Assembly: GCA_010672165.1 (NCBI GenBank)
Contig: JAAHHN010000006.1
Coordinates: forward strand, 1 to 64,000
Source: Spirulina sp. SIO3F2
Lineage (GTDB): Bacteria > Cyanobacteriota > Cyanobacteriia > Cyanobacteriales > Spirulinaceae
Direction: 5' to 3'
DNA length: 64,000 bases
The position numbers and the translations under genes were made by a program. The notes under the pieces were generated by a model, which worked only from the letters and a program-made list of their open reading frames with translations, ran no database searches and was not told where the DNA came from. This document shows positions 43,934 to 52,896 of this stretch, in pieces; within the stretch, counting starts at the first letter, position 1; every line of letters starts with the position of its first letter.

Positions 43934-45170
43934 AATGTTGCTCCACAGAAAAACACGACCACACCCAGCGCGATCGCACCCCTAAGACAACCACAACCAG
44001 CCCGATCAGTAAAGCGCTACCTCCCTGGTGGAACCAAGGGCGAGTGAGGTTGCCGCCGTAGCTAGAACCCACGAGCAGGGCATGGCTAGATGCAAAAATC
44101 AACGCGGGAACTGTCAGGAGATGGAGTTGTCGCCAGCGTGTACCGAGATAGCGTTGGGCTGCGTCAAAGCTGGTGAGGGCAGCAGGCGTAAGCAGTATCA
44201 GGGCGATCACGCCCCCCACAATGCCCCATTGCTGACTAGGAACCATAAACTGCACCGCTGCCCAGCGCCAATCCCAAGCATGTGCGAAGCTATGCAAAAT
44301 ATGAACTCCACTGAGGAGAAAGGCGCCCACGCCCAAAAGTCGGCGATATCGCAGGGGGCCAGCCCAGATCCGGCTGAGGGGACGGGCGACCAATGCCAAC
44401 ATCAGGCAAATCAACGCCCCATGGCCGCCATAATCGTTCATGGTCTCGCCTGTGCGCAGCAGCAGCAGTAGGCCAATCAATAGCGTCAGCCAGCCTGCTA
44501 AACGGAAAAGCTGGCTGCGGCGATCGCTGCTCAACTGCGCACTCACCACCCCCAAACCCAGCATCGTGGGCATGGTGCCCATGCCGAAGGCCAGCATCGT
44601 TAAACTCCCCTGCCAGAGTTCAGCGGTATCGGCGGCCGTAATCTGAGCTGCATACAAAAAACCACAGGGCATTAATCCCCAAATCATCCCTAAAAGTAGT
44701 GGGGTGAAGGGCGATCTCGTTTCCCCCCAACGATTGATGAGAGCGTTGAGGCGATCGTGAAGTTTGCCGCTGGCGAGGGGATTCAATAGGGGAATTTTCG
44801 GCAAAAGTTGGGGATTAATCTGCACCAAGCCGAACCAGACCAGTAGTGTTCCAGTGCAGAGGGTCAGAACCCGCCGGAGCTCGCTGCCAACACCTGCCAT
44901 TTGTCCACTGGCCACCAGCACCGAGCCGATCGCGCCGATCGCCGCACCCACGAGGGCATAACTAAGGATGCGCCCTAGATTGAGCAACAGGTGAAACCGC
45001 CATTGTTGCCAGGGGGTGGTGAGGGGGGCGTTTTGGGTTTGTCCGAGCGAGAGTGCCACCGCGATCGGGCCACACATGCCCAAGCAATGCCCAAAACTAC
45101 CCAGCAGCCCCACCAGACCAATCAACAAATACTTAATTGTAGTCGGCTCAGTTCCAGTCAAAAGGGTCAT
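43860..45170 (-). CDS. TauE/SafE (UreH-like) membrane protein fused to a ferric-reductase-like domain
   Basis: A 436-residue polytopic membrane protein. The first half has the sulfite-exporter/UreH-type helices with the marker GLLGSFGHCLGMCGPIAVAL, then GMIWGLMPCGFLYAAQITAA. The second half (HILHSFAHAWDWRWAAVQFM ... LHLLTVPALIFASSHALLVG) has His residues spaced like haem ligands in ferric-reductase transmembrane domains. Such proteins are linked to copper or iron handling and cytochrome assembly. The gene is followed by an overlapping gene for a small secreted protein. The His/Cys-rich C-terminal tail (QPQPCCTEHH) may bind metal. Confidence 0.75.
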   Translation of the reverse strand: MTLLTGTEPTTIKYLLIGLVGLLGSFGHCLGMCGPIAVALSLGQTQNAPLTTPWQQWRFHLLLNLGRILSYALVGAAIGAIGSVLVASGQMAGVGSELRRVLTLCTGTLLVWFGLVQINPQLLPKIPLLNPLASGKLHDRLNALINRWGETRSPFTPLLLGMIWGLMPCGFLYAAQITAADTAELWQGSLTMLAFGMGTMPTMLGLGVVSAQLSSDRRSQLFRLAGWLTLLIGLLLLLRTGETMNDYGGHGALICLMLALVARPLSRIWAGPLRYRRLLGVGAFLLSGVHILHSFAHAWDWRWAAVQFMVPSQQWGIVGGVIALILLTPAALTSFDAAQRYLGTRWRQLHLLTVPALIFASSHALLVGSSYGGNLTRPWFHQGGSALLIGLVVVVLGVRSRWVWSCFSVEQHYAALSSPSRPHQPQPCCTEHHATD

Positions 45171-45273
45171 ATTGGCAATTCAACAATTCAATCCCAAGAA
45201 GTACAGTATGCTACAAGTATGAGCATCAGTTTAACGGGGCTCGCACACCATTCTATCTCTGGAGGTCAGACCC

Positions 45274-45557
45274 ATGAAGCCAGCCCATTACAACCCCAAT
45301 CTGCCCCTCGAAGACCAATTTGACTGGATTGACGAACTCGAATCCCTATCTTTTTGAGCGCTCTAGCAAGCGTCGTCGGGGCTACCCCTCCGAGACTGCT
45401 GTGAAACGAGGCGATCGCGTTGTTCACGGTCACAAAGAGCTGCATGAAAAGCTCGGGAATAATGATCTTTGCCCCTGTGGTTCTGGCCGCTGCTTTCAAG
45501 CGGTGCTGTCGTAATAGCGGTCGCTACGATGGTAGTCTTCGCAGTCATTATTTTTAG
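45274..45557 (+). pseudogene. SEC-C motif protein gene with two frameshifts
   Basis: A GGAGGT ribosome site seven bases before ATG 45274 starts [20 protein letters not shown], which stops at 45355. A +1 shift near the CCCTATCTTTTT run opens [20 protein letters not shown] ... [15 protein letters not shown] second +1 shift in TGCTTTCAAG restores [13 protein letters not shown] and a TAG at 45555. The joined product is a small protein with a zinc-binding SEC-C motif (CPCGSG...CC). Both shifts sit in short homopolymers, so recent decay, sequencing error or programmed shifting are all possible. Confidence 0.7.
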
Positions 45558-45609
45558 GGGATCTTGAATCATCATAAGTAACGCGAATGTACAATTGGCT
45601 TCCATCACA

Positions 45610-45642
45610 AAGCTGTCCTCTTACAACAAGAGGACAGCTTTA
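45610..45642. terminator. Perfect 14-bp hairpin terminator
   Basis: AAAGCTGTCCTCTT and AAGAGGACAGCTTT form a perfect 14-bp stem with a five-base loop (ACAAC). A and T runs at the stem ends give it the look of a bidirectional terminator between the SEC-C remnant on the plus strand and the small membrane protein gene on the minus strand. Confidence 0.85.
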
Positions 45643-45713
45643 TTGTTGCTTGCGATCGCAGACGATCAACCCTGCAATTGTTCAATCAAGCTGGATAGGA
45701 GGACACCCACTTT

Positions 45714-45914
45714 TTATTGAGTAATATCAGACCAGAGTGTTCCTTCGTGGGGAACAGCACTGATTTGGGTTTGCGCATTCAGATCAAGCGTTGCAGTGCT
45801 CAGTCCGACTTGGATGACGGAGTAGCCTGCAACAAAGCCCGCAAAGGCAGCACAGGCGGCAATGATAGCTCGTTGAGAAAGAGAGTTAGAGGTAGAAGGT
45901 TGTGAGGATTGCAT
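45714..45914 (-). CDS. Small single-pass membrane protein (66 aa)
   Basis: MQSSQPSTSNSLSQRAIIAA begins a polar N-terminus, then one hydrophobic helix (CAAFAGFVAGYSVIQVGLST) and a polar tail (ISAVPHEGTLWSDITQ). The family is not recognised. Gene-like features are an AT-rich upstream promoter region and the strong terminator just downstream. GAGG lies a few bases upstream of its start (AACCTCAG on the plus strand). Function is unknown. Confidence 0.55.
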   Translation of the reverse strand: MQSSQPSTSNSLSQRAIIAACAAFAGFVAGYSVIQVGLSTATLDLNAQTQISAVPHEGTLWSDITQ

Positions 45915-46102
45915 CGTTATTAACCTCAGAGTGTTGTTTATTGGCTTATATCTATGATAGATAATTTTTCTATTGACTAAAATAAATTTATTGCATTAAT
46001 TTGATTAGCTCTGCTTTACGTTTACATTGCTCAGCCTTCTGCCATCGCTTGTCTAGAATGGACGGTCTAGTAGAAAATGGCAGCGATGTGTCTGCTTTTT
46101 TT

Positions 46103-47200
46103 ATGAATCGCAAAAAGCTCTGGTATCAACACCTCAGGGTTCAAGTGCTCCTAGTGGGCGGAACTTTTCTCGGTCTGGTCTTGTTCATGCTGGTGTTTTG
46201 GCTGATCATGCGGAGTCTAGCGGGTGCGTTCACTAAGGCAGAAGCACGCGAATGGATTATTAGCCTGTTGTTCTTAATCCTCTCAGCGGGGAGTGTTTAC
46301 TACTTAAATTTTCAAGCCAATCAACGCAGTAAAAAAGTGCGGAAAGCGGCTGAAGCTGAGCGCCAGTACCACCGACAGCAGTCTGAGGCCGATCGCCAAT
46401 ACCAACGGCAACAGGCCGAAGCCGATCGAGAATATCAACGACAACAACTTGAACAACACCGTCAACAACTGGAAAGCGATCGCCTTCAACGTCAGACCGA
46501 TGCGGCGGCTGATCGCCAAGAACGACGCGACCAATTGGCTTACCAAGCCTATCTACAACAGATGGCGGTGCTCTTTATTGATAATAAAATTGCCACTGAA
46601 CAGGTGGAGAGCGAGATTTTTCAATTTGCCCAAGCCCTAACCGCTGACGTGCTACGAGGGCTCAAGGATGAAGCTCGGCGCAATCAAGTGATCTTCTTTT
46701 TGCGATCGCTGACCTTAACGGAAACCGAAACCGTGGAGCCAGACCGGGTTTCTTCGCTGCTACGTGGGATTCATCTTGATCGTGCCGAATTGCGCAACCT
46801 CCAAGCCCCTTATGCCAACTTCACCCATGCTCACCTAATCAGAGCAAATCTGCGAGGGGCAATTTTTACAGGTGCAAATCTGCAAGGGGCGTATTTAGAA
46901 AAAGCAGATCTGACCGGTGCTTATCTGGAACGGGCTTATCTTTATGGTGCACATCTCAATGGTGCTTACCTAGAAGGCGCTTATCTGGTGGGTGCGAATC
47001 TTGTGGAAGCTAACCTGAGGGCAGCCAAGCTGATTGGTGCTCATCTAGAAGGAGCGAGCCTGGAGGGGGCAAACTTAGAAGGGGCAGATCTGACGAATGC
47101 CAATTTCAGGGGAGCTAACCTCAATGGTGCTTTTTTTGAGAATGCGCTGTTTCGTAATACCACAATGCCGGATGGTCGGCTTCAAGATGGCGATCGCTAA
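46103..47200 (+). CDS. Pentapeptide-repeat protein with membrane helices and coiled coil
   Basis: About 365 residues from the ATG at 46103 (MNRKKLWYQHLRV); an ATG at 46058 would add 15. Two membrane helices (VQVLLVGGTFLGLVLFMLVF and WIISLLFLILSAGSVYYL) are followed by a striking coiled coil of repeated RQYQRQQAEADREYQRQQ units. The C-terminal part is a pentapeptide-repeat beta-helix of the A(D/N)LxG type (ANLRGAIFTGANLQGAYLEK ... GANLEGADLTNANFRGANL). Such proteins are abundant in cyanobacteria and of mostly unknown function. It is probably anchored with the helix in the cytoplasm. Confidence 0.82.
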   Translation: MNRKKLWYQHLRVQVLLVGGTFLGLVLFMLVFWLIMRSLAGAFTKAEAREWIISLLFLILSAGSVYYLNFQANQRSKKVRKAAEAERQYHRQQSEADRQYQRQQAEADREYQRQQLEQHRQQLESDRLQRQTDAAADRQERRDQLAYQAYLQQMAVLFIDNKIATEQVESEIFQFAQALTADVLRGLKDEARRNQVIFFLRSLTLTETETVEPDRVSSLLRGIHLDRAELRNLQAPYANFTHAHLIRANLRGAIFTGANLQGAYLEKADLTGAYLERAYLYGAHLNGAYLEGAYLVGANLVEANLRAAKLIGAHLEGASLEGANLEGADLTNANFRGANLNGAFFENALFRNTTMPDGRLQDGDR

Positions 47201-47242
47201 TTGTAAGCTAGCCCTTATCTCAGTATGGGACAAAAGTTATAG

Positions 47243-47333
47243 TTTGTAGGTTGGGTTGACGAAGGAAACCCAAAACCAGCCAGGATTACAGGGAATGTGT
47301 TGGGTTTCGTCATCACTCAACCCAACCTACAAA
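47243..47333. repeat. Palindromic element of about 91 bp (MITE-like)
   Basis: The ends are inverted repeats: TTTGTAGGTTGGGTTGA at 47243-47259 and TCAACCCAACCTACAAA at 47317-47333. The inner parts (GACGAAGGAAACCCAA and TTGGGTTTCGTC) are also complementary, so the whole folds into one hairpin. There is no open frame. The GTAGGTTGGGTTGA element is a familiar interspersed unit in cyanobacteria. It lies between two convergent genes and may act as terminator. Confidence 0.75.
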
Positions 47334-47371
47334 ATTATCAGGGTTTCTAGTAATGTTTGCTCAACCTACAT

Positions 47372-48604
47372 CTAAATAGCGGATGCAACGATAACTTCAT
47401 TCTGATTGAGAGAAATTAAGTATGTATTAAAAAGTAGTCCGCTTGACTCTTGAATGAAATATGCTTCGTTATCTTGCGTGGAAAATGCAAATCCATTTTG
47501 GTCTAATTTTCCTTCAACAATTATATTTGCATCACTAGCTGGTAACACTCCGTGTATTTCAAGCTTATTGACATCTACACCTGATGGCAAACTAATATCT
47601 GTGGGGATTTCATCTCTATGTAAACTGCTGATATACTCAATGTCATTATTTAATGTATCAAAAAACCTATCCTGTTCAGGAGTTCTATGCGCAATTTTAT
47701 CAAAGCTCTTGAGCGCCTCAACTGAATATTCTTGATCTGCCATAAACATTACTGTTTTGAGTTCACCATGAATATTCTCATGCTGAAGTAAATGAAGATA
47801 GCGTGTTTTAGTATCCTCAAAGTCAACTTGATAGGCAAAGAACTTACTCTGGGGTCTATTGGATAGACGGTCTTGAATAACAGGATCAGGCAAAACTTTT
47901 ATACCATCCAATGAAGATTGCTTCTGTTGATAAAATGCCATAACATCATCAATGTTATCTAATGTGTGTTGAGCACTTGCTAACTCTTCATCACTGTCCG
48001 GGAAGAAACCATCTGAGCCTGCAACCGCATTATCGTACTCAAAAAACTTTTCTATAATTTCATCAACATTGTTACCTGGGGGGGCATTGGGATCTGTTCC
48101 AGAATTCCCCTTATTCGTTGCTTGATTGTTTGGGTCTTGATTTTGAGGCGTTGTATTCGATGGATTTGGCTCTTCTGGATTCTCAGACTCAAGTGTCTTT
48201 GCCTCCGCAGGCTCCGGCTTAGGGGGATTAGTTGGTGTTGAGCGCAGCGGCGTGGATTGGGGTTGAGGCGTTTTGTTCGGGGTCTGGTTATTCTTTTTGG
48301 ATGTTTGCTTGGTCTCTTTAGACTCCGGCTTCGTAGGCTGAAGCGCTTGCTTGCCCGCTTTGGATTCATCCTTGTCCTGATTAGCCTTGCCCTCACCCAA
48401 CTCACGATTAAGGGGCAGCAGCTTGATCGTCTCAACCGCCTCTTCTTTCGGTGTCTCCGCCTCAACGACAGGCTGCTCCTCCGGCAACGGGAGCCCCAGC
48501 AATAGCCCATGAAGACCTACTGACACGACCACCGTGACGTAAAACAACCAATGGGACGGTTTAACAACTGACCCTAAGATTGATTGAGATGGTTTGCGTA
48601 GCAT
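47372..48604 (-). CDS. TonB-like membrane-anchored protein
   Basis: A 410-residue protein. One N-terminal membrane helix (WLFYVTVVVSVGLHGLLLGL) is followed by a long Pro/Lys/Asn/Gln-rich, low-complexity periplasmic stretch (PTKPESKETKQTSKKNNQTP and NPSNTTPQNQDPNNQ). The C-terminal domain of about 210 residues (ADQEYSVEALKSFDKIAHRT ... SLPSGVDVNKLEIHGVLPAS) is folded but not recognised. The architecture is that of cyanobacterial TonB-like proteins that span the periplasm; the C-terminal domain lacks an obvious canonical TonB signature. It is divergent from murT by about 130 bases. Confidence 0.6.
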   Translation of the reverse strand: MLRKPSQSILGSVVKPSHWLFYVTVVVSVGLHGLLLGLPLPEEQPVVEAETPKEEAVETIKLLPLNRELGEGKANQDKDESKAGKQALQPTKPESKETKQTSKKNNQTPNKTPQPQSTPLRSTPTNPPKPEPAEAKTLESENPEEPNPSNTTPQNQDPNNQATNKGNSGTDPNAPPGNNVDEIIEKFFEYDNAVAGSDGFFPDSDEELASAQHTLDNIDDVMAFYQQKQSSLDGIKVLPDPVIQDRLSNRPQSKFFAYQVDFEDTKTRYLHLLQHENIHGELKTVMFMADQEYSVEALKSFDKIAHRTPEQDRFFDTLNNDIEYISSLHRDEIPTDISLPSGVDVNKLEIHGVLPASDANIIVEGKLDQNGFAFSTQDNEAYFIQESSGLLFNTYLISLNQNEVIVASAI

Positions 48605-48732
48605 TGATTTGGTCTCCTCTCCACACTTGTTATTGTAGACGCCGATTAAGGATTGGCGGTTTCCGAAGTCCCCGTTTGGGCTTAAGATTTGGGCTTAAGC
48701 TTTGGAACTTGAGCCGCTATTGTAAAAAATCT

Positions 48733-50076
48733 ATGAATGGACTGGATCGAATTCGTCTCGGGGCCGCAGTGGCGATCGCCAAAACCACCACCGCGATCGT
48801 CAAAGGTCTCAAGCTCGGGGCAGCAAGTGTTCTCCCTGGCTCGATCGCCCGTCGCATTCATCCCCATATCTTGCCCTTGCTCTTTGAACAGGTGCGTCTG
48901 GGTGTGATTTTGATTGTCGGCACTAATGGCAAAACCACCACCTCGCTCTTGCTGCGGGAAATCCTGGAAACCCAAGGCTGGCGTGTCACCCACAACGCCA
49001 CGGGCGCAAACCTGATCAACGGGCTTATTACTGCTTTACTCGCCGACACCAATCTGATCGGGACGCTGCGCACCGATTACGGCATTTTGGAAGTGGACGA
49101 AAATATTCTGCCTCTACTGCTTAAAGACTGCCGACCCCGCTATATCCTGGCCCTGAACCTGTTTCGGGATCAGCTCGATCGCTACGGTGAAGTCGATACG
49201 ATCAGTCGGCGCTGGCGCAAAGCGATCGCGCCCCTCCCCGCTGAGACCGTTGTAGTGGTTAATGCCGATGACCCGACCTTGAACTATTTAGGGCAAAATC
49301 TAGCCCAGAGTTCAGGGCAAACAGTGCGATTCTTCGGCTTGAGTGAGCCGAAGCTCTATCTCAAAGCGATCCAACATGCGGTGGACTCAATCTATTGTCC
49401 TAATTGTGGGGCATCGCTGGATTACCAGGGCGTCTATCTCTCGCATCTAGGCGACTACACCTGTCCCAGTTGTGGCTTTGCTAAAAATCAACCGGATTTG
49501 GATAGTAACGACTGGGGCCAAATCCTGATCGGTGTTTATAACAAGTACAACACCCTAGCGGCAGGGCTGCTAGCTCAAGAAATTGGTGTGGGACGGGCTG
49601 AAATTAACCAAGCGATTCAGTCTTTTAAAGCCGCCTTTGGCCGGGCGGAAGAGCTGACGGTGCAGGGCAAGCATGTGCGGATTTTGCTTTCTAAGAATCC
49701 GGTGGGTATGAATGAAACAATCCGGGCGGTACATGATATTCAAGCCCAAGGGCAATCGTCTGTCAGCTTGGTGATCCTCAACGATCGCATTCCTGATGGC
49801 ACGGATGTCTCCTGGATCTGGGATGTGGATATGGAGCAATTGGTGGAGCAGGGTGGCACGATTATTGTTAGCGGCGATCGCGTTTTTGATATGGCGCTGC
49901 GGATTGAATATAGCCCCCATCCTGAGGATCTCAATTTGATTGTGGAGCCGGATTTACAGCAGGCAGTGGACAAGGCGATCGCCCACACCCCTGCCACGGA
50001 AACTCTGCATATCTTACCCACCTATTCGGCGATGCTCGAAGTGCGCAAACTGCTCACCGGCCGAGAGATTCTATAA
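48733..50076 (+). CDS. murT: Lipid II isoglutaminyl synthase subunit MurT
   Basis: About 447 residues from the ATG at 48733 (MNGLDRIRLGAAVAIAKTT). The Mur ligase core has the ATP site IVGTNGKTTTSLLLRE and LEVDENILPLLLKDCRPRYI, followed by NLFRDQLDRYGEVD. A characteristic MurT zinc ribbon is visible as CPNCGASL ... CPSCGF. The C-terminal DUF1727 domain is present (VRILLSKNPVGMNETIRAVH and DVSWIWDVDMEQL). With GatD it amidates the glutamate of lipid II. The usual gatD neighbour is not present here; the next gene is a DUF1825 gene. All motifs are intact. Confidence 0.92.
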   Translation: MNGLDRIRLGAAVAIAKTTTAIVKGLKLGAASVLPGSIARRIHPHILPLLFEQVRLGVILIVGTNGKTTTSLLLREILETQGWRVTHNATGANLINGLITALLADTNLIGTLRTDYGILEVDENILPLLLKDCRPRYILALNLFRDQLDRYGEVDTISRRWRKAIAPLPAETVVVVNADDPTLNYLGQNLAQSSGQTVRFFGLSEPKLYLKAIQHAVDSIYCPNCGASLDYQGVYLSHLGDYTCPSCGFAKNQPDLDSNDWGQILIGVYNKYNTLAAGLLAQEIGVGRAEINQAIQSFKAAFGRAEELTVQGKHVRILLSKNPVGMNETIRAVHDIQAQGQSSVSLVILNDRIPDGTDVSWIWDVDMEQLVEQGGTIIVSGDRVFDMALRIEYSPHPEDLNLIVEPDLQQAVDKAIAHTPATETLHILPTYSAMLEVRKLLTGREIL

Positions 50077-50193
50077 GGGAAGGCTCAACCCCAGCAAGGA
50101 CGGTAATCCGACTTGTTTTGAGCCGATCGCCTCCCCTACAATGGGGGGGTCAACAGCACTCAAAACGCTTTTTGGGGAATTCGCCGGGGAGGA

Positions 50194-50514
50194 ATGATGG
50201 GATTTTTTGAGTCCGAAGTGGTACAAAATGAAGCCCGCAAGCTTTTTGAAGATTATCAATCGCTGATGCAGCTAGGCGGCGAATATGGCAAGTTTGACCG
50301 GGAAGGCAAGAAGCTCTTTATTGATCAGATGGAAGCGCTGATGGAGCGCTACAAGATTTTTATGAAGCGGTTTGAGCTGTCGGATGATTTTATGGCGCAG
50401 ATGACGGTGCAGCAGCTTAAGACGCAGTTGAACCAGTTTGGCATTACGCCGCAGCAGATGTTTGATCAGATGAATGTGACGTTGGAGCGGATGAAGTCAG
50501 AGATTGAACCGTAG
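50194..50514 (+). CDS. DUF1825 family protein
   Basis: A 106-residue soluble helical protein, MGFFESEVVQNEARKLFEDY ... FDREGKKLFIDQMEALMERY ... LKTQLNQFGITPQQMFDQMN. This sequence is found throughout cyanobacteria and chloroplast-bearing relatives as DUF1825. No catalytic motif is present and the function is unknown. It begins with two consecutive Met codons after a GAGGA ribosome site. It follows murT by 117 bases in the same direction. Confidence 0.88.
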   Translation: MMGFFESEVVQNEARKLFEDYQSLMQLGGEYGKFDREGKKLFIDQMEALMERYKIFMKRFELSDDFMAQMTVQQLKTQLNQFGITPQQMFDQMNVTLERMKSEIEP

Positions 50515-50583
50515 TTTTGTGTTGAGTTTTAGCAAATAGCTTACACACATAATCTTTTCGTCTTCCAATGCAAAAGTTGACAT

Positions 50584-51273
50584 TTAACATCCTAAATCAT
50601 TGGTATTACGTGTAAGCAGTTTTGTATGGCTGCCGAGGACACCGAGTAATTGTTCCTTTGGTTGATAGGTATCTAAGTCCAATGGTGAAACTGACCACGC
50701 GTGGGCAATATTCATAACACACATCTCATCAGGATAATTGAGATCGTCACGCTCCCAATATGAGTCGTCTTCGGCTTCAGGACTTCGTTCATCAAAGAAG
50801 GCAAAATTCAAGTCTTTTTCTTCGCAAGTCATCGCGCCTTTGTCCCAGAATGTTTCACCGGATTCGCCGCTGTAACCATATCCGCGAACTAGCGATCCTG
50901 AAACAGCTTTTGCCCATAAGTGATACTCAACAACACGGTGTGTGGAGAAGACAAGCGCTACACCGAATATTTGACTGAGTTGAATAAGAGGTTGGATAAT
51001 TTCATCAGGTTGATTGATCAGATACAATCCCGTAATGAGTGTCCATCCATAAACAGGTGAAGTTACAAACACCACCTGTTGACTAGTATCGTTTTCGTAG
51101 ACATATTTGATACCAGTTTGCCAGTTTGCGGGTTGAGCATCTTGTAATTGAAGTGTGGCGATAACTGCATTCGTGTCATTGGTTGGTAATGCCCACCATG
51201 TGGTTTTGAATCCAAATCCACATGGATTATCTGGTAATTGTGGTGGTAAGTTAAGAACCATCGTTAGAGACAC
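50584..51273 (-). CDS. Hypothetical protein of unknown family (229 aa)
   Basis: Not recognised. It is a mixed alpha/beta soluble protein with aromatic motifs (GFGFKTTWWALPTNDTN, HRVVEYHLWAKAVSGSLVRG, YGYSGESGETFWDKG) and an acidic stretch (DERSPEAEDDSYWERDD). The pattern VEYHLWAKAVSGSLVRGYGY, then ETFWDKGAMTCEE, recalls bacterial immunity-like proteins that sit alone next to variable genes, but no family can be claimed. It is AT-richer than its neighbours and adjoins a divergent TrpF gene and an Rpn nuclease, so it is probably accessory. Confidence 0.5.
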   Translation of the reverse strand: MSLTMVLNLPPQLPDNPCGFGFKTTWWALPTNDTNAVIATLQLQDAQPANWQTGIKYVYENDTSQQVVFVTSPVYGWTLITGLYLINQPDEIIQPLIQLSQIFGVALVFSTHRVVEYHLWAKAVSGSLVRGYGYSGESGETFWDKGAMTCEEKDLNFAFFDERSPEAEDDSYWERDDLNYPDEMCVMNIAHAWSVSPLDLDTYQPKEQLLGVLGSHTKLLTRNTNDLGC

Positions 51274-51306
51274 GGTGTTGAAAGTTGGTTTGTCATGCCG
51301 TGATTC

Positions 51307-52029
51307 TTATTGTGCAACCGTGTGGTTATAAACTACCCTCATGAAGGCTTTCAATTTACCTTCGTCTAACCTACCGTCTGTTCTTACTCCCGTACACAAA
51401 TCAAGACCGAAGGGTTTAACTGTTTTAATCGCCTCCTCAACATTCTCTGACCGTAGTCCACCAGCTAGAAATACAGGTTTTGAACTTCTTCTAACAAATT
51501 CTGCACTCAAATTCCAGTCATGGACACGGCCAGTCCCACCTAGTTCAGGGACTTTAGCGGATGGTCGCCCACTGTCAAGCAGAAACGCATCTACATAAGG
51601 AATGTAGTGATTGATTAAGTTGAGAGATTCACTACTCTCTATATGTATAACCTGTACCCTTTTGATCGTATTTCTAGGTAGTATTGTTTCTAGCTTTTCA
51701 TACTCTGCTCGATCGATATGGTTAACAACTTGGACAGTCGTCGGTCGCACAAGTCTTACATGTTCATAGATTCCTTGAGCAGTGGTCTCAGAGGTTAAGA
51801 GAAATGTGGCGATCGGGGGTGGCACAATTTTAGTGATTTTTGACGCGATCGCGTCACTGATAACACCAGGGCCAGAAGGCATCGCACCAACCAAACCCAG
51901 AGCGTCAGCACCCGCTCTGATGGCAATACGGGCTTCCTCCTCACTGGCAATGCAGCAAACTTTAACCCGTGTTCGACCTAATCCTGGCACATTTACTATC
52001 CTTATTGAATTGAGAGAGCCATTACACAA
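51307..52029 (-). CDS. TrpF-like phosphoribosylanthranilate isomerase (divergent)
   Basis: A 240-residue TIM-barrel protein. Strand 1 with the general-base Cys is RVKVCCIASEEEA. Later strands include ALGLVGAMPSGPGV, VQVVNHIDRAEY, AFLLDSGRPSAKVPELGGTG (catalytic Asp and phosphate loop), PVFLAGGLRSENV and GLDLCTGVRTDG. The Cys and Asp of TrpF are conserved, but the first motif reads KVCCIAS rather than the usual KICGxT, and the last reads DLCTGVRTDG rather than DVNSGVE. It is probably a second, specialised paralogue and perhaps not the main tryptophan enzyme. Start position is uncertain (the frame begins MCNGSLNSIRIVNVPGLGRT). Confidence 0.75.
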   Translation of the reverse strand: MCNGSLNSIRIVNVPGLGRTRVKVCCIASEEEARIAIRAGADALGLVGAMPSGPGVISDAIASKITKIVPPPIATFLLTSETTAQGIYEHVRLVRPTTVQVVNHIDRAEYEKLETILPRNTIKRVQVIHIESSESLNLINHYIPYVDAFLLDSGRPSAKVPELGGTGRVHDWNLSAEFVRRSSKPVFLAGGLRSENVEEAIKTVKPFGLDLCTGVRTDGRLDEGKLKAFMRVVYNHTVAQ

Positions 52030-52062
52030 CCTTCAGTATTTGAACTCGTTTAGATAATGTGT

Positions 52063-52896
52063 TTAGTCGTCTGACTCCTCTGCCCCATCCAACTCCGCCT
52101 GGGTCATTCCCAGCCGCTTCAACAACGGTTCAATCGGCACATTAAACCCTCGCAAAAATGGCACAAGCTGTCGTAGGAGCTTGATATACCCTTCACGGAG
52201 AAACTCCTCACGACTCTCCTCACGCCCCTCTCGACGACCCCGCTCCAAAGTCCGTTGTTCAACCTCTTGAACAATATCCTGATAAAAAACCGACTCCCGC
52301 ATTGCCTGACTCCTCATGATTCGTTTGATCACAGCCAACTTCAATTTTAGCCCAGCAAAGATCGCCGTCGCTGTCTCCAAATTTCCCTGCATTCCCACAT
52401 CTGTCGTCATCTCCCCAATCCGAACTTTCATCTGTTCCAATAACCCCTCCGCATCGTGATTCGCCGCCTCCGATAGAATCGCCAAAGGCAACAAACCCGG
52501 AGCATTCCAAAAAACGTCTCGCGGCTGCTCCCATAACCGAATCACTTCAAACCGATGGGTCATGCCTTGCAATTGAAATTTCGTCTCGTCCACCAGCGGG
52601 GAATTGGTTCGACGCAGATAAATCACGACTTGCTTCACCTGCTGGTTCGGAAACTTCTTGGTGAGCCGCAGAAAATAATCCGCCATTCTGCGAGGTATCG
52701 TTGGGTCAGGGTTAGTTTGAAACTCTACATGCAACACCCTATCTTCACCCTGAAGTAACAGAGAATCAACTCGGACAGGTTCTGTGATCAGTTCGGTGGG
52801 TTCTAAGCGCGTTAAGGGAAACGATTTACCCAATAGCCAAACCGCAAAATCATCTGGATAGGTTTCAATCAGATACTTGCAGAAGTTGTCGTACAC
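52063..52896 (-). CDS. Rpn family recombination-promoting nuclease/putative transposase
   Basis: A 277-residue PD-(D/E)XK protein. The core has DDFAVWLLGKSFPLTRLEPT, Asp in VRVDSLLLQGED and the catalytic strand RVLHVEFQTNPD. A helical middle and a charged C-terminal helix follow (VEQRTLERGRREGREESREE), then LRQLVPFLRGFNVP. Rpn proteins nick DNA and promote recombination or act in phage defence; in cyanobacteria these are very abundant. The GTG start at 52896 lies within one arm of an 8-bp inverted repeat. Confidence 0.82.
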   Translation of the reverse strand: MYDNFCKYLIETYPDDFAVWLLGKSFPLTRLEPTELITEPVRVDSLLLQGEDRVLHVEFQTNPDPTIPRRMADYFLRLTKKFPNQQVKQVVIYLRRTNSPLVDETKFQLQGMTHRFEVIRLWEQPRDVFWNAPGLLPLAILSEAANHDAEGLLEQMKVRIGEMTTDVGMQGNLETATAIFAGLKLKLAVIKRIMRSQAMRESVFYQDIVQEVEQRTLERGRREGREESREEFLREGYIKLLRQLVPFLRGFNVPIEPLLKRLGMTQAELDGAEESDD

